Below are positions 8,743 through 20,335 of a stretch of DNA of 64,000 bases, one piece after another. Every line of letters starts with the position of its first letter. Positions within the stretch are counted from its first letter, which is position 1. Location of the stretch: assembly GCA_027488905.1 (NCBI GenBank), contig JAIYAT010000007.1:248001-312000 (forward strand), in the 5' to 3' direction. Both the position numbers and the translations under genes were made by a program. Below the pieces are notes generated by a model. It was not told the origin of the DNA. It did no database searches and was given only the letters and a program-made list of their open reading frames with translations. The DNA comes from Bacteroidota bacterium (lineage in GTDB: Bacteria > Bacteroidota > Bacteroidia > UKL13-3).

Positions 8743-9186
8743 ATGGCAAAAGAACTAACAGGTTTTATTAAACTACAGGTAAAAGGAGGCGCTGCAAATC
8801 CAGCTCCACCAATCGGTCCTGCACTCGGTTCAAAGGGTGTAAATATCATGGAGTTTTGCAAGCAATTTAATGCAAGAACTCAAGACAAAGCAGGAAAAAT
8901 TTTACCAGTTGTAATCAGTGTTTTTAGTGATAAGTCATTTGACTTTGTTATTAAAACACCACCAGTTGCAAATCAGTTAATGGAAGCCTCTAAAACTTCA
9001 AAAGGCTCAGCAGAGTCGAATCGTAAAAAGATTGGAAGCGTAACTTGGGATCAAATTCGTGTTATCGCAGAAGACAAAATTGTAGACATGAACTGTTTCA
9101 AGGTTGAATCTGCAATGAAAATGGTTGCTGGTAGCGCCCGCTCTATGGGATTGAATATTACTGGTGATAGTCCTTTTAATAATTAA
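8743..9186 (+). CDS. rplK: 50S ribosomal protein L11
   Basis: 147 residues, family length about 140-145. The N-terminal domain has the proline-rich segment [17 protein letters not shown], which interacts with the GTPase-associated region and release factors. The C-terminal domain ([25 protein letters not shown]) binds 23S rRNA. The 50-nt gap after nusG shows no terminator. It is followed 11 nt later by rplA, as in most bacteria. Confidence 0.98.
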   Translation: MAKELTGFIKLQVKGGAANPAPPIGPALGSKGVNIMEFCKQFNARTQDKAGKILPVVISVFSDKSFDFVIKTPPVANQLMEASKTSKGSAESNRKKIGSVTWDQIRVIAEDKIVDMNCFKVESAMKMVAGSARSMGLNITGDSPFNN

Positions 9187-9197
9187 AAAGTAGTAAG

Positions 9198-9896
9198 ATG
9201 GCAAGGATAAGTAAGAAAAGAAAAGAAGCTTTAAAAAAGATAAGTGCAGATAAAATCTACACTTTAACTGAAGCTTCAAAATTAGTGAAGGAGATTTCCT
9301 ACACTAAGTTTGATTCCTCGGTTGACATTGATGTTCGTTTAGGCGTTGACCCTAAGAAGGCTAATCAAATGGTTCGTGGAGTGGTAGCATTGCCTCATGG
9401 AACTGGAAAAGATATCAAAGTTTTGGCCTTGGTTCCAGCAGATAAAGAAGCAGAGGCTAAAGAAGCTGGTGCTGATTTTGTTGGATTAGATGATTATATT
9501 CAAAAAATTGAGCAAGGTTGGACTGATATAGATATTATTATCACTGTTCCAGCTGTTATGGCTAAATTAGGAAGATTGGGTAAAATTTTAGGTCCACGTA
9601 ACTTAATGCCAAATCCTAAAAGTGGAACGGTAACCCAAGAAATTGGCAAAACTGTTAAGGAGATTAAAGCAGGTAAGATTGATTTTAAAGTAGACAAAGA
9701 AGGAATTATCCATACTTCAATTGGAAAATCCTCTTTTGCTCCTGAGAAGTTATTCGAAAATGCTGTAGAATTAATCCAAACTTTAGCAAAAATGAAGCCT
9801 TCATCAGCAAAAGGTACCTATTTTAGAAGTATAAATATCAGCAGTACAATGAGTCCAGGTATTCCTGTTGATACTAAATCAGTTCCTGGCATTTAA
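9198..9896 (+). CDS. rplA: 50S ribosomal protein L1
   Basis: 232 residues, the full family length. The L1 signature is present ([18 protein letters not shown] near the start; [21 protein letters not shown] in the middle). It forms the mobile L1 stalk that moves deacylated tRNA out of the E site, and in many bacteria it represses its own rplKA mRNA. I do not see an obvious L1-binding mimic in the 50-nt leader of rplK. It is followed by rplJ after 12 nt. Confidence 0.98.
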   Translation: MARISKKRKEALKKISADKIYTLTEASKLVKEISYTKFDSSVDIDVRLGVDPKKANQMVRGVVALPHGTGKDIKVLALVPADKEAEAKEAGADFVGLDDYIQKIEQGWTDIDIIITVPAVMAKLGRLGKILGPRNLMPNPKSGTVTQEIGKTVKEIKAGKIDFKVDKEGIIHTSIGKSSFAPEKLFENAVELIQTLAKMKPSSAKGTYFRSINISSTMSPGIPVDTKSVPGI

Positions 9897-9908
9897 TTCT
9901 ATTGTGCA

Positions 9909-10430
9909 ATGAAAAAAGAAGAAAAAGGACATATAATAGATGCTCTAGCTGATAAGTTTAATCAGTACAAGAACGTTTACGTAACCGATATTGCATCATT
10001 GAATGCACAAAAGACTAGCGAGTTAAGAAGATTGTTGTTTAAAAATGACATCACTTTAGAAGTTGCTAAAAACACCCTTGTTAAGAAAGCTATTGAAAAA
10101 TCTGGTAGAGATTTTGGCGCCTTAGTTGATACTTTAAAAGGAAATACTGCTATCATGTTCTGTGAAGATATGAAGGCACCTGCAAAAGCAATTAAGGAGT
10201 TTCGTAAAAAGGATACTATACCTGCCTTAAAAGGCGCATGTATCGACCAAGATGTTTTTATTGGAGATAATCAACTTGAAGCATTAATCACGCTTAAATC
10301 TAAAAACGACCTCATCGGAGAAATCATTGGCTTATTGCAATCTCCTGCTCAAAATGTTATCAGCGCCCTTCAATCAGGTGGAAGCACTATTGCTGGGGTT
10401 GTTAAAACCTTATCTGAGCGTCCTGAATAA
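9909..10430 (+). CDS. rplJ: 50S ribosomal protein L10
   Basis: 173 residues. The N-terminal rRNA-binding domain (YVTDIASLNAQKTSELRRLL, AKNTLVKKAIE) is followed by the C-terminal helix that anchors L7/L12 dimers in the ribosomal stalk. In the usual L10-L7/L12 arrangement, L10 with L12 represses translation of its own operon; the leader here is only 12 nt, so the control site, if present, would overlap the end of rplA. Confidence 0.97.
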   Translation: MKKEEKGHIIDALADKFNQYKNVYVTDIASLNAQKTSELRRLLFKNDITLEVAKNTLVKKAIEKSGRDFGALVDTLKGNTAIMFCEDMKAPAKAIKEFRKKDTIPALKGACIDQDVFIGDNQLEALITLKSKNDLIGEIIGLLQSPAQNVISALQSGGSTIAGVVKTLSERPE

Positions 10431-10475
10431 TTAAAATAAAAATCAAATATCAATAACAATTTAAATTCTAATAAA

Positions 10476-10853
10476 ATGGCAGATTTAAAAGCGTTCGCTG
10501 AACAATTAGTTAACCTTACCGTAAAAGAAGTAAACGAGTTAGCTAAAATCCTGAAAGATGAGTATGGTATCGAGCCTGCAGCTGCTGCTGTGGCTGTTGC
10601 TGCTCCTGCAGCTGGTGGTGCTGCTGAAGCTCCTGCAGAGAAAACCTCTTTCGATGTAATCCTTAAGAGCGCAGGTGCTAACAAACTTAACGTGGTTAAG
10701 TTAGTTAAAGACTTAACAGGTCTAGGTCTTAAAGAAGCAAAAGAACTAGTAGACGGTGCTCCAAAACCTATTAAAGAAGGTGTAGACAAAGCTACTGCTG
10801 AAGACCTAAAAGCTAAGCTTACTGAAGCTGGAGCTGAGGTTGAACTTAAGTAA
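10476..10853 (+). CDS. rplL: 50S ribosomal protein L7/L12
   Basis: 125 residues. The N-terminal dimerisation domain (1-33) is joined by an Ala-rich flexible hinge ([14 protein letters not shown]) to the C-terminal factor-binding domain ([41 protein letters not shown]). It recruits EF-Tu, EF-G and release factors. A hairpin 26 nt downstream probably lowers read-through into rpoB, matching the excess of L12 over polymerase in cells. Confidence 0.98.
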   Translation: MADLKAFAEQLVNLTVKEVNELAKILKDEYGIEPAAAAVAVAAPAAGGAAEAPAEKTSFDVILKSAGANKLNVVKLVKDLTGLGLKEAKELVDGAPKPIKEGVDKATAEDLKAKLTEAGAEVELK

Positions 10854-10878
10854 TTCAAAATCAGTTGGTTTTGAAAAT

Positions 10879-10905
10879 GTGACCCCGACTCATGTCGAGG
10901 GTCAC
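10879..10905 (+). terminator. rplL-rpoB intercistronic attenuator hairpin
   Basis: GTGACCC-CGAC, loop TCAT, GTCG-A-GGGTCAC: an 11-bp stem with one bulged A, followed by TTCTTTGTTT. It sits between rplL and rpoB, where many bacteria have a partial terminator. The imperfect T-tract suits partial rather than full termination. Confidence 0.7.
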
Positions 10906-10955
10906 TTCTTTGTTTATATATATCCTCAGTCTGATAACCTTTAAAATATTTAACA

Positions 10956-13900
10956 TTGGCTAATACAAATAACAAGACAGCAGAGAGAATTTCATTCGCT
11001 TCTGTCAATCCTGTAATAGACTATCCAGATTTTTTGGATGTTCAATTACAGTCGTTTAGAGAATTCTTTCAGTTAGATACAACATCTGAAAGTAGAACTA
11101 ACGAAGGTCTTTATAAGGTATTTCTAGAAAATTTTCCTATAACGGATACTAGAAATATCTTCGTTCTAGAATTTTTAGATTACTTTGTTGATCCTCCTCG
11201 CTATTCAATTGATGAATGTATTGAGAGAGGTTTAACCTATTCTGTGCCGCTTAAGGCAAAACTTCGTCTTTCTTGTAATGACCCAGAACACGAAGATTTT
11301 AAAACAATTGTACAAGATGTTTATTTGGGTACCATCCCTTATATGACTCCTCGTGGTACTTTTGTTATCAATGGTGCTGAACGTATCATTGTATCACAAT
11401 TACATCGTTCACCTGGTGTGTTCTTTGGACAAAGCTATCATACTAATGGAACCAAACTTTACTCTGCCAGGGTAATTCCATTTAAGGGTAGTTGGATTGA
11501 ATTTGCAACAGACGTTAATAATGTGATGTATGCATACATCGATCGTAAGAAAAAATTCCCTGTAACAACCTTGTTACGCGCAATTGGTTACGAATCTGAT
11601 AAAGACATTCTTAACTTATTTGAACTTGCCGAAGAAATTAAGGTGAGCAAATCTGGTTTAAAGAAAGTTTTAGGCAGAAAATTAGCAGCGCGTGTGCTTC
11701 GTACATGGATTGAGGATTTTGTGGATGAGGATACAGGTGAGGTGGTTTCTATAGAGCGTAATGAAGTGATTATCGAACGCGATACTATCATTGAAGACGC
11801 GCATATTGATTTAATTGTTGAAGCAGAGGTTAAAACCATTTTGCTTCATAAAAATGAATCAAACCACAATGATTTTGCGATTATTCTTAATACTTTACAA
11901 AAGGATACTGCAAATAGTGGAAAAGAGGCTCATGAGCATATCTATCGTCAATTGCGTAATGCAGATCCACCTGATGAAGAAACTGCTAGAGGCGTAATTG
12001 AAAAATTATTTTTCTCTGAAAAGCGTTATGATCTAGGTGATGTAGGTCGCTATAGGATCAACAGAAAATTAAATAAAAATGAGCCATTAAGCAATAGGGT
12101 TCTTAGTAAGGATGATATCGTATCAATCATGAAATACTTGATTGAACTATCTAATTCTAGAGCAGATGTTGATGATATTGACCATTTAAGTAATAGACGT
12201 GTAAGAACGGTTGGTGAACAATTGTATTCACAGTTTGGTGTAGGTTTGGCACGTATGGCGAGAACCATTCGTGAAAGAATGAACATTCGTGATAACGAGG
12301 TTTTCACTCCAACTGACTTAATTAACGCAAAAACTTTATCCTCTGTTATCAACTCTTTCTTTGGAACTAACCAGTTATCTCAGTTTATGGATCAAACCAA
12401 TCCTTTAGCCGAGATTACTCATAAAAGAAGGATGTCTGCCCTTGGACCTGGTGGTTTGAGTCGCGACCGTGCAGGTTTTGAGGTACGTGACGTTCATTAC
12501 ACCCATTATGGTCGTTTATGTACCATTGAAACTCCTGAAGGTCCAAACATCGGTTTGATTTCATCTTTATGTGTACATGCAAAAATCAATGGTATGGGTT
12601 TCATTGAAACTCCTTACCTAAAGGTTGAGAGTGGTGTAGTTAAAAGTGCAGAACCTGTTGTATACCTTAGTGCAGAAGATGAAGAAGGAAAGGTAATTGC
12701 TCAATCTAATGCTAAATTTGATAAAACTGGGCATTTTATTGATACTAAGATTAAGGCAAGATACGAAGGTGATTTTCCAATGGTTGAGCCAGACAAATTG
12801 GAATTCATGGATATCGCACCAAATCAAATTGTATCTATTGCTGCATCTTTAATTCCATTCCTTGAACACAATGATGCTAACCGTGCTTTGATGGGTTCAA
12901 ACATGCAACGTCAAGCAGTTCCATTGTTAAATCCTGAGGCGCCAGTAGTGGGAACAGGATTAGAAGGAAGAGTTGCAAAAGATTCAAGAACTTTGTTAGT
13001 AGCAGAAGGAAATGGTGTTGTTGAATACGTGGATGCAAACGAAATTAGAATTAGGTATGAGCAAACTGAAGTAGATAAATTAATAAGCTTTGGTACTGAT
13101 ACTAAATCATACAATCTAATTAAGTTCCGCAGAACCAACCAAAATACTTGTATCAATTTAAAACCAATTGTAAGAAAAGGTGATAAAGTTGAAAAAGGTA
13201 CTGTATTGTGTGAAGGTTATGCTACTCAAGGCGGAGAACTAGCGTTAGGAAGAAATCTTCAAGTTGCCTTCATGCCTTGGCAAGGATTTAACTTTGAAGA
13301 TGCGATTGTAATATCTGAAAAAGTAACCAAAGAAGATATCTTTACTTCTATCCATATTACAGAATATGAATTGGAAGTTCGTGATACAAAACGTGGTGAA
13401 GAAGAATTAACTAATGATATTCCAAATGTTAGTGAAGAAGCTACCAAAAATTTGGATGAAAATGGTTTGATCCGAATTGGCTGTGAAGTAGGTGAAGGGG
13501 ATATTTTGATTGGTAAAATTACGCCAAAAGGTGAAACTGAACCTTCTCCAGAAGAGAAATTGTTAAGGGCTATTTTTGGGGATAAAGCTGGTGATGTAAA
13601 AGATGCTTCATTAAAAGCTATTCCTTCTTCTAGCGGTGTAGTAATTGATAAAAAATTATTCGCTAGAGCTAAGAAAGAAAAGGCAGCCAAACTTGATGAT
13701 AAATCTAAATTGGCTAAGTTGAAGGATGAGAATGAGAAGAATTTGAAGGATATCAAAGATGTTTTGATAGAAAAATTATTCTCAGTTTTATCTGGAAAGA
13801 CTTCTGCTGGTGTTTACAATGTTTACAATGAAGAGTTAATTGCAAAAGGAACTAAGTTCAGTCAGAAGAATCTGAATGAAATTGATTACTCTAATGTAAT

Positions 13901-14771
13901 GGCTAATAATTGGACAAGCGATACCGAAAAGAATGAGCTTATCAAGACAATTCTTACCAACTACAAGAATCGCATGAATACTGAGGTTGCAGATTACCGT
14001 AGAAAGGAATATGCAATTAGTGTTGGTGATGAGTTACCAACAGGAATTTTAAAATTAGCCAAGGTTTATATCGCTCAAAAACGTAAGTTGAAAGTAGGGG
14101 ATAAGATGGCTGGTAGACATGGAAACAAGGGTATTGTTGCGAGAATTGTTCGTGAAGAAGACCTTCCTTTCATGGATAATGGAAATCCAGTTGATATCGT
14201 TTTGAACCCACTTGGCGTACCTTCTCGTATGAACTTGGGTCAAATCTATGAAACTGTTTTAGGATGGGCTGCAAAAGAACTACAAGTAAAATTTGCAACA
14301 CCAATTTTTGATGGTGCTACAGATGACCAAGTTTTAGAGTATACACGTAAAGCTGGAATTCCAGATTGGGGCAAAACATACTTGAATGATGGTTTATCAG
14401 GCGAACGTTTTGACCAGCCGGTTACAGTAGGTGTGATTTACATGATTAAATTAGGTCACATGGTTGATGATAAGATGCATGCGCGTTCAATCGGACCATA
14501 CTCATTAATTACGCAACAGCCATTGGGTGGTAAAGCTCAATTTGGAGGTCAGCGTTTTGGTGAAATGGAGGTTTGGGCACTTGAAGCTTATGGTGCTGCC
14601 AATATTTTACAGGAGATATTGACACTTAAATCGGATGATATAATAGGTCGTGCAAAAACTTATGAGGCAATCGTTAAAGGGGATAATTTACCTACACCGG
14701 GAATTCCGGAGTCATTTAACGTATTGGCACATGAATTACGTGGCTTAGGATTAGAGCTTACATTGGAGTAA
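10956..14771 (+). CDS. rpoB: DNA-directed RNA polymerase subunit beta
   Basis: 1271 residues, normal for the phylum. Conserved blocks include the rifampicin-pocket segment ([30 protein letters not shown]) with sensitive-type residues, [24 protein letters not shown], and the C-terminal [24 protein letters not shown]. The likely start is TTG at 10956, giving [11 protein letters not shown]; no nearby in-frame ATG precedes conserved sequence, and Shine-Dalgarno is absent as is usual here. It is followed 22 nt later by rpoC. The antisense frames within it are shadows. Confidence 0.97.
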   Translation: MANTNNKTAERISFASVNPVIDYPDFLDVQLQSFREFFQLDTTSESRTNEGLYKVFLENFPITDTRNIFVLEFLDYFVDPPRYSIDECIERGLTYSVPLKAKLRLSCNDPEHEDFKTIVQDVYLGTIPYMTPRGTFVINGAERIIVSQLHRSPGVFFGQSYHTNGTKLYSARVIPFKGSWIEFATDVNNVMYAYIDRKKKFPVTTLLRAIGYESDKDILNLFELAEEIKVSKSGLKKVLGRKLAARVLRTWIEDFVDEDTGEVVSIERNEVIIERDTIIEDAHIDLIVEAEVKTILLHKNESNHNDFAIILNTLQKDTANSGKEAHEHIYRQLRNADPPDEETARGVIEKLFFSEKRYDLGDVGRYRINRKLNKNEPLSNRVLSKDDIVSIMKYLIELSNSRADVDDIDHLSNRRVRTVGEQLYSQFGVGLARMARTIRERMNIRDNEVFTPTDLINAKTLSSVINSFFGTNQLSQFMDQTNPLAEITHKRRMSALGPGGLSRDRAGFEVRDVHYTHYGRLCTIETPEGPNIGLISSLCVHAKINGMGFIETPYLKVESGVVKSAEPVVYLSAEDEEGKVIAQSNAKFDKTGHFIDTKIKARYEGDFPMVEPDKLEFMDIAPNQIVSIAASLIPFLEHNDANRALMGSNMQRQAVPLLNPEAPVVGTGLEGRVAKDSRTLLVAEGNGVVEYVDANEIRIRYEQTEVDKLISFGTDTKSYNLIKFRRTNQNTCINLKPIVRKGDKVEKGTVLCEGYATQGGELALGRNLQVAFMPWQGFNFEDAIVISEKVTKEDIFTSIHITEYELEVRDTKRGEEELTNDIPNVSEEATKNLDENGLIRIGCEVGEGDILIGKITPKGETEPSPEEKLLRAIFGDKAGDVKDASLKAIPSSSGVVIDKKLFARAKKEKAAKLDDKSKLAKLKDENEKNLKDIKDVLIEKLFSVLSGKTSAGVYNVYNEELIAKGTKFSQKNLNEIDYSNVMANNWTSDTEKNELIKTILTNYKNRMNTEVADYRRKEYAISVGDELPTGILKLAKVYIAQKRKLKVGDKMAGRHGNKGIVARIVREEDLPFMDNGNPVDIVLNPLGVPSRMNLGQIYETVLGWAAKELQVKFATPIFDGATDDQVLEYTRKAGIPDWGKTYLNDGLSGERFDQPVTVGVIYMIKLGHMVDDKMHARSIGPYSLITQQPLGGKAQFGGQRFGEMEVWALEAYGAANILQEILTLKSDDIIGRAKTYEAIVKGDNLPTPGIPESFNVLAHELRGLGLELTLE

Positions 14772-14793
14772 TAACTGAATAATAACGCAAAAC

Positions 14794-17700
14794 ATGTCTT
14801 TGAAAAAAGAACAAAAAATAAAATCAAACTTCACCAAAATTCGCATTGGATTAGCCTCTCCAGAGAGTATACTTCAGCGTTCTTTTGGTGAAGTAACCAA
14901 GCCAGAAACAATTAACTACCGCTCTTTCAAACCAGAAATGGGTGGCTTATTTTGTGAGCGCATTTTCGGACCAATAAAAGATTACGAATGCCATTGCGGT
15001 AAATACAAGCGTATACGTTACAAAGGTATTGTTTGTGACCGTTGCGGTGTTGAAGTAACAGAAAAGAAGGTTCGTCGCGAGCGCATGGGTCACATTAACT
15101 TGGTAGTTCCAGTGGCTCATATTTGGTACTTCAGATCTTTACCAAACAAAATAGGTTACTTGTTAGGAGTGCCATCCAAGAAATTGGATATGGTAGTTTA
15201 CTACGAGCGCTATTTGGTATGTCAACCTGGTATTAAAGCAAATGATGGTGTTCAAAACCTAGATCTTTTAACTGAAGAGGAGTATTTGGATATCCTGGAT
15301 ACCCTTCCAAAAGATAACCAACATTTGGATGATAATGATCCAAATAAGTTTATTGCTAAAATGGGAGGCGAGGCATTGTGGTTTATGTTGTCAAAAATAA
15401 ATTTAGACAATTTAAGCTATGATTTACGCATCAAGGCTAGCACTGAAACTTCTCAACAAAGAAAGAATGAAGCCCTTAAGCGTCTTAAAGTAATTGAAGG
15501 CTTTAGAAATTCTCAACGTCATAGTGACAATAGACCTGAGTGGATGGTGGTGAAAATATTGCCAGTTATTCCACCAGAATTAAGACCACTCGTTCCATTA
15601 GAAGGTGGAAGATTTGCTACTTCCGATTTAAATGATCTTTACCGTAGGGTTATTATCCGTAATAACCGTTTGAAAAGATTAATTGAAATCAAAGCACCAG
15701 AGGTGATTTTACGTAACGAGAAGCGTATGCTTCAAGAAGCAGTAGATTCATTGTTTGATAATACGCGTCGTGTAAGTGCTGTGAAAACAGAAGGAAATCG
15801 CCCTTTAAAATCTTTAAGTGATATGCTTAAAGGTAAACAAGGTCGTTTCCGTCAAAACTTATTAGGAAAACGTGTTGATTATTCTGGTCGTTCAGTAATT
15901 GTTGTAGGTCCGAACCTAAAATTACACGAATGTGGTATTCCAAAAAATATGGCTGCTGAATTATTCAAGCCATTTATCATTCGTAAATTATTAGAGCGTG
16001 GTATAGTTAAAACTGTTAAATCTGCTAAGAAATTAGTAGATCGCAAAGAGGCAATTGTGTGGGATATTTTAGAAAATATTCTTAAAGGACACCCAGTTTT
16101 ACTAAATCGTGCCCCAACACTCCATAGATTAGGTATTCAAGCTTTCCAACCAAAATTGGTAGAGGGTAAAGCAATACAATTACATCCATTGGTTTGTACA
16201 GGTTTTAATGCGGATTTTGACGGTGACCAGATGGCGGTGCATGTTCCATTAGGAAATGCAGCAGTTTTAGAAGCCCAATTATTAATGTTGGCACCTCACA
16301 ATATCTTAAATCCTGCGAATGGAGCTCCTATTACCGTTCCATCTCAGGACATGGTTTTGGGTCTTTATTATATTACCAAAGGCCGTAAGCATACAGCAGA
16401 ACATCCTATTAAAGGTGAAAACCTTAGATTTTACTCACCAGAAGAAGCAATTATCGCTTACAATGAAGGAAGAGTGCATTTGCATGCTTGGGTAAAATGT
16501 ATGGTGATGGTAAAGGAAAATGGGGAATTGGTTGAGAAGTTAATTGAAACCACCATGGGACGAATTTTGTTTAACCAAGTAGTTCCAGCTAAACACGGAT
16601 ACATTAATGAACTACTTACCAAGAAGTCTTTAAGAGATATTATCGGTAATATGTTTAAGGTAGTTGGTCAAGATTATTGTGCAAGATTCTTGGATGATAT
16701 CAAAGACCTTGGATTCCGTTATGCTTTTAAAGGAGGTTTATCTTTCAACTTATCTTATGTAAATATTCCTGATGAAAAAGAAATGTTCATTAAGGAAGCT
16801 CAAGCAGAAGTTGATGAGATTTGGGATAATTACAATAATGGATTTATCACAAACAACGAAAGATATAATCAGGTAATTGATATTTGGACCCGTATTAATT
16901 CTCGTTTGGCTGATACTTTGTTGAAGCAGTTAAAAGAAGATCAACAAGGATTTAATCCAGTGTACATGATGTTAGATTCAGGTGCAAGGGGTTCAAAAGA
17001 ACAGATTCGCCAGTTAGGTGGTATGAGGGGATTGATGGCTAAACCACAAAAGAACTTAAGTGGTGGAACTGGAGAAATTATCGAGAATCCAATTCTTTCT
17101 AACTTTAAAGAAGGTTTATCAGTTATCGAGTATTTTATTTCTACTCACGGTGCGCGTAAAGGTTTGGCCGATACCGCTTTGAAGACTGCGGATGCGGGTT
17201 ATTTAACACGTCGTTTACATGATGTAGCGCAGGATGTAGTTGTGAGTGAAGTTGATTGTGGAACTTTACGTGGTATTCCAATTAGCGCATTGAAAGATAA
17301 CGAAGAAGTTGTTGAAACGCTTTATGAGCGTATCTTAGGTAGAACTAGTGTGCATGATATTTATGATCCATTATCTGGTGATTTGATTTGTTACACGGGG
17401 GATGAAATTAATGAAGAAATTGCTTTTAGAATTGAAGAATCACCAATTGAAACCATCGAAATTCGTTCGGTATTAACTTGTGAAACTAGATATGGTGTTT
17501 GTACTAAGTGTTACGGTAGAAGCATGTCTACAGGTAAACAATCAAACATTGGGGATTCTGTGGGTGTAATTGCAGCACAATCTATTGGAGAGCCAGGAAC
17601 ACAGTTAACGCTTCGTACCTTCCACGTGGGTGGTACCGCTTCTAACATTGCAACTGAATCTCAAATGATGGCAAAGTTTGGTGGTATTTTAGAATTTGAA

Positions 17701-19074
17701 GAGATACGTACTACAGAACTTTTAGGTGAAGAAAGCAGCGATACTGTTGTTATTGGTCGCCAAGGTGAAGTTCGTATTTTAGATGAGAAAACTAGAAATC
17801 CAATTGTAACCATCAATATTCCTTATGGCGCTCATTTAAAGGTTAAAGATGGTAAAAAGATTGAAAAGGGTGATTTAGTATTTTCATGGGATCCATACAA
17901 TGCGGTAATTATCTCTGAATTCAATGGTAAAATTGATTTTGAAAATATCATTGAAAATGTAAACTTCAAGGAAGAAAGTGATGAGCAAACTGGCCACAAA
18001 GAAAAAGTAATTGTAGAAAGTCGTGATAAGACTAAAATTCCATCTATTATCATTAAAGGTGATGGAAAAGATAAGCCTGTTAAGGAATACAATTTACCTG
18101 TAGGAGCTCATATCATCGTAGAAGAAGGTCACAAAGTTAAAGCTGGAGAAATCATCGCTAAGATTCCTCGTGTTGTTGGAAAGACCCGCGATATCACAGG
18201 AGGTTTACCGCGTGTAACTGAGTTATTCGAGGCCCGTAACCCTTCTAATCCTGCTATTGTTACAGAAATTGATGGAGTTGTTACTTTTGGTGGTATCAAG
18301 CGTGGTAATCGTGAAATTATGATTACTTCTAAAGATGGCGAACAAAAGAAATATTTGGTTCCTCTTTCTAAGCACATTCTTGTTCAAGAAAGTGACTTCG
18401 TAAAAGCGGGTTCTCCATTATCTGATGGTTCAATTTCTCCTCAAGATATTTTGAGAATTGAAGGTCCTTTGGCAGTTCAACGTTATATCTTAAATGGAAT
18501 CATGGAAGTTTACCGTTTACAAGGGGTAAAAATCAATGATAAACACGTTGAAACCATTATTCGTCAAATGATGAAGCACATCGAGATTGTTGATCCAGGT
18601 GATACAACCTTCTTGGAAGGTGAATTTGTTAGTCGCTGGGATTTAAAACAAGCCAATGACTGGATATTTGATAAAAAGGTGGTAATGGAGGCAGGTGATT
18701 CTGCTAATGTGAAGCCAGGTATGATTATCAGTATTCGTAAATTACGTGATGAAAACTCAATGTTAAAGCGTAAAGATATGCGTTTGATAGAGGTTAGAGA
18801 TGCTCAATCTGCAACTGTAACTCAAATCATTATGGGTATTACAAAAGCCAGTTTAGGTACACATAGCTTTATGAGTGCGGCTTCTTTCCAAGAGACTACT
18901 AAAGTCCTTAATGAAGCAGCCATCTCTGGAAAAGTAGATAGAATGTTAGGGTTAAAAGAAAACGTAATTGTTGGACATTTAATTCCTGCTGGTACTGGTA
19001 TGAGAGATTATGAAAAACTCATAGTAGGTTCTAAAGATGAGTTTGATGCATTAATGGCTTCAAAAGAAGAATAA
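14794..19074 (+). CDS. rpoC: DNA-directed RNA polymerase subunit beta'
   Basis: 1426 residues. Zinc-binding motif near residues 69-87 ([20 protein letters not shown]). The catalytic magnesium loop is NADFDGDQM with Asp474, Asp476 and Asp478. The second zinc site includes [13 protein letters not shown], and the bridge-helix/trigger-loop region ([23 protein letters not shown]) is intact. It forms the active centre with beta. It ends the super-operon and is followed by a strong terminator 23 nt downstream. Confidence 0.98.
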   Translation: MSLKKEQKIKSNFTKIRIGLASPESILQRSFGEVTKPETINYRSFKPEMGGLFCERIFGPIKDYECHCGKYKRIRYKGIVCDRCGVEVTEKKVRRERMGHINLVVPVAHIWYFRSLPNKIGYLLGVPSKKLDMVVYYERYLVCQPGIKANDGVQNLDLLTEEEYLDILDTLPKDNQHLDDNDPNKFIAKMGGEALWFMLSKINLDNLSYDLRIKASTETSQQRKNEALKRLKVIEGFRNSQRHSDNRPEWMVVKILPVIPPELRPLVPLEGGRFATSDLNDLYRRVIIRNNRLKRLIEIKAPEVILRNEKRMLQEAVDSLFDNTRRVSAVKTEGNRPLKSLSDMLKGKQGRFRQNLLGKRVDYSGRSVIVVGPNLKLHECGIPKNMAAELFKPFIIRKLLERGIVKTVKSAKKLVDRKEAIVWDILENILKGHPVLLNRAPTLHRLGIQAFQPKLVEGKAIQLHPLVCTGFNADFDGDQMAVHVPLGNAAVLEAQLLMLAPHNILNPANGAPITVPSQDMVLGLYYITKGRKHTAEHPIKGENLRFYSPEEAIIAYNEGRVHLHAWVKCMVMVKENGELVEKLIETTMGRILFNQVVPAKHGYINELLTKKSLRDIIGNMFKVVGQDYCARFLDDIKDLGFRYAFKGGLSFNLSYVNIPDEKEMFIKEAQAEVDEIWDNYNNGFITNNERYNQVIDIWTRINSRLADTLLKQLKEDQQGFNPVYMMLDSGARGSKEQIRQLGGMRGLMAKPQKNLSGGTGEIIENPILSNFKEGLSVIEYFISTHGARKGLADTALKTADAGYLTRRLHDVAQDVVVSEVDCGTLRGIPISALKDNEEVVETLYERILGRTSVHDIYDPLSGDLICYTGDEINEEIAFRIEESPIETIEIRSVLTCETRYGVCTKCYGRSMSTGKQSNIGDSVGVIAAQSIGEPGTQLTLRTFHVGGTASNIATESQMMAKFGGILEFEEIRTTELLGEESSDTVVIGRQGEVRILDEKTRNPIVTINIPYGAHLKVKDGKKIEKGDLVFSWDPYNAVIISEFNGKIDFENIIENVNFKEESDEQTGHKEKVIVESRDKTKIPSIIIKGDGKDKPVKEYNLPVGAHIIVEEGHKVKAGEIIAKIPRVVGKTRDITGGLPRVTELFEARNPSNPAIVTEIDGVVTFGGIKRGNREIMITSKDGEQKKYLVPLSKHILVQESDFVKAGSPLSDGSISPQDILRIEGPLAVQRYILNGIMEVYRLQGVKINDKHVETIIRQMMKHIEIVDPGDTTFLEGEFVSRWDLKQANDWIFDKKVVMEAGDSANVKPGMIISIRKLRDENSMLKRKDMRLIEVRDAQSATVTQIIMGITKASLGTHSFMSAASFQETTKVLNEAAISGKVDRMLGLKENVIVGHLIPAGTGMRDYEKLIVGSKDEFDALMASKEE

Positions 19075-19097
19075 TACAGTGTAATTTCTTTAAGTAT

Positions 19098-19129
19098 AAA
19101 GGCCTTCATAGCAATATGAAGGCCTTTTT
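19098..19129 (+). terminator. Rho-independent terminator after rpoC
   Basis: A 13-bp perfect stem (AAAGGCCTTCATA / TATGAAGGCCTTT) with a GCAA loop and a short T-run (TTTTT, then C). It ends the tuf-rpoC operon only 14 nt before the selD start. Confidence 0.85.
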
Positions 19130-19143
19130 CATTAATATTGAAT

Positions 19144-20175
19144 ATGAAATTAACGCAGTATTCGCATGCTTCTGGCTGCGGTTGCAAAATGGCTCCGGCC
19201 GATTTGGAGAAGCTTTTAAGTGGTAAGAAAGTTGAAGGCTTTCAAGCACTTTTAGTCGGTAATCATGCCAATGATGATGCAGCGGTTTGGGATTTAGGCA
19301 ACGGTTCTGCTTTAGTTAGCACGGTGGATTTTTTTATGCCAATAGTAGATGACCCATTTGATTTTGGGCGTATTGCAGCTACAAATGCCATAAGCGATGT
19401 TTATGCAATGGGGGCTAAGCCTATTTTTGCCAATGCAATTCTTGGCTGGCCAATAGATTTACTTCCCATTGAAATGGCTGCAAAAGTAATGGACGGAGCA
19501 AAGCAAATTTGTGCATTAGCTGGTATTCCTTTAGCTGGAGGTCATAGCATTGATAGCAAAGAACCTATTTTCGGCTTGGCTGTAAATGGGTTGGTTCAAA
19601 CCGAAAAAATAAAAAGAAATTGCACCGCTAAAGTGGGTGATTATTTGTTGCTAACGAAACCCCTTGGTACTGGAATTATTGGTACTGCAATTAGAAGAGG
19701 TTTAGATATAGAAAACCATGCAGCACTGGTAATTGAAGAAATGTGTAAGCTAAATGTATTAGGCGCCGAGCTTGCAAATCTTGAGGGAGTAAATGCGTTA
19801 ACAGATGTTACAGGCTTTGGCTTGTTAGGGCATTTAATTGAAATGTGCGGTGAAGATTTGAGCGCAGAACTTTATACGTCTAAAGTGCCATATTTTGATT
19901 TTTTACAAACTTATCTAGAACAGAATATTATTCCAGATAATACCTACAGAAATTGGAATGCTTGGGATAAGAAAGTAGAAGGTTTAACAGATATGAAATG
20001 GTTTCAATTGCTTAATGACCCTCAAACCTCGGGTGGATTGCTTATTTCTGTTTCACAGGAGGCTTATCCTGAGTTAAAAGCATTAATGGTTCAATCTGGC
20101 CTAACTAATTTTGTTGAGCCAATTGGTATTATGATGGAAAGAAAAGCACCCGTTGTTATAGTAAGTGCCAATTAG
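19144..20175 (+). CDS. selD: Selenide, water dikinase
   Basis: 343 residues from the ATG at 19144 (a TTG at 19138 is also in frame). It makes selenophosphate from selenide and ATP. The N-terminal loop SGCGCK has catalytic Cys12 and Lys15 in the same context as the E. coli enzyme, so this is the Cys form, not a selenocysteine form. AIR-synthase-like domains follow, with DDAAVWDLG, PFDFGRIAATNAISD, GGHSID and DPQTSGGLL. Selenophosphate serves selenocysteine synthesis (SelA) or 2-selenouridine tRNA modification (MnmH); neither partner is in this window. It probably needs its own promoter because a terminator precedes it. The dispersed word occurs at 19593. Confidence 0.95.
   Translation: MKLTQYSHASGCGCKMAPADLEKLLSGKKVEGFQALLVGNHANDDAAVWDLGNGSALVSTVDFFMPIVDDPFDFGRIAATNAISDVYAMGAKPIFANAILGWPIDLLPIEMAAKVMDGAKQICALAGIPLAGGHSIDSKEPIFGLAVNGLVQTEKIKRNCTAKVGDYLLLTKPLGTGIIGTAIRRGLDIENHAALVIEEMCKLNVLGAELANLEGVNALTDVTGFGLLGHLIEMCGEDLSAELYTSKVPYFDFLQTYLEQNIIPDNTYRNWNAWDKKVEGLTDMKWFQLLNDPQTSGGLLISVSQEAYPELKALMVQSGLTNFVEPIGIMMERKAPVVIVSAN
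19593..19602 (-). repeat. GGTTTGAACC dispersed word, copy 5
   Basis: Exact GGTTCAAACC on the plus strand inside selD, read as Val-Gln-Thr; opposite-strand context TTCGGTTTGAACCAA. It uses the same reading frame as the copy in the Xer gene. Confidence 0.9.
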
Positions 20176-20261
20176 CACTTTGATTTAATATTGACTAGTC
20201 CTAAATTTGATTAATGCTAAGAAAATCAGTAATGATAATTTTAGCAGTTGTTTTATTGTTC

Positions 20262-20289
20262 AGCTCCGGGAAACCGGGGCTTTTTTTTT
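20262..20289 (+). terminator. Rho-independent terminator after selD
   Basis: Stem AGCTCCGG / CCGGGGCT (one G-U pair) with a GAAA tetraloop, then nine Ts. It overlaps the -33 element of the predicted promoter of the next gene. Confidence 0.9.
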
Positions 20290-20318
20290 GATTATATTTT
20301 TACTAAAATTTACTTTTA
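20287..20318 (+). promoter_or_regulatory. Candidate promoter of the second T9SS cargo gene
   Basis: TTTG at 20287-20290 (end of the terminator T-run), a 20-bp spacer, TACTTTTA at 20311-20318 (one mismatch to TANNTTTG), and ATG 17 nt later. Confidence 0.45.
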
Positions 20319-20335
20319 TTTTATAATTTAGTGAA

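Noticed and set aside
10370-11008. 212-codon minus-strand frame over rplJ-rplL-rpoB
   Set aside because: It runs antisense through three certain ribosomal/polymerase genes, with Ala/Ser-rich composition from the rplL hinge; no domain.
19144-19200. Selenocysteine in SelD
   Set aside because: The catalytic position is encoded by a normal Cys codon (SGCGCK); there is no in-frame TGA.
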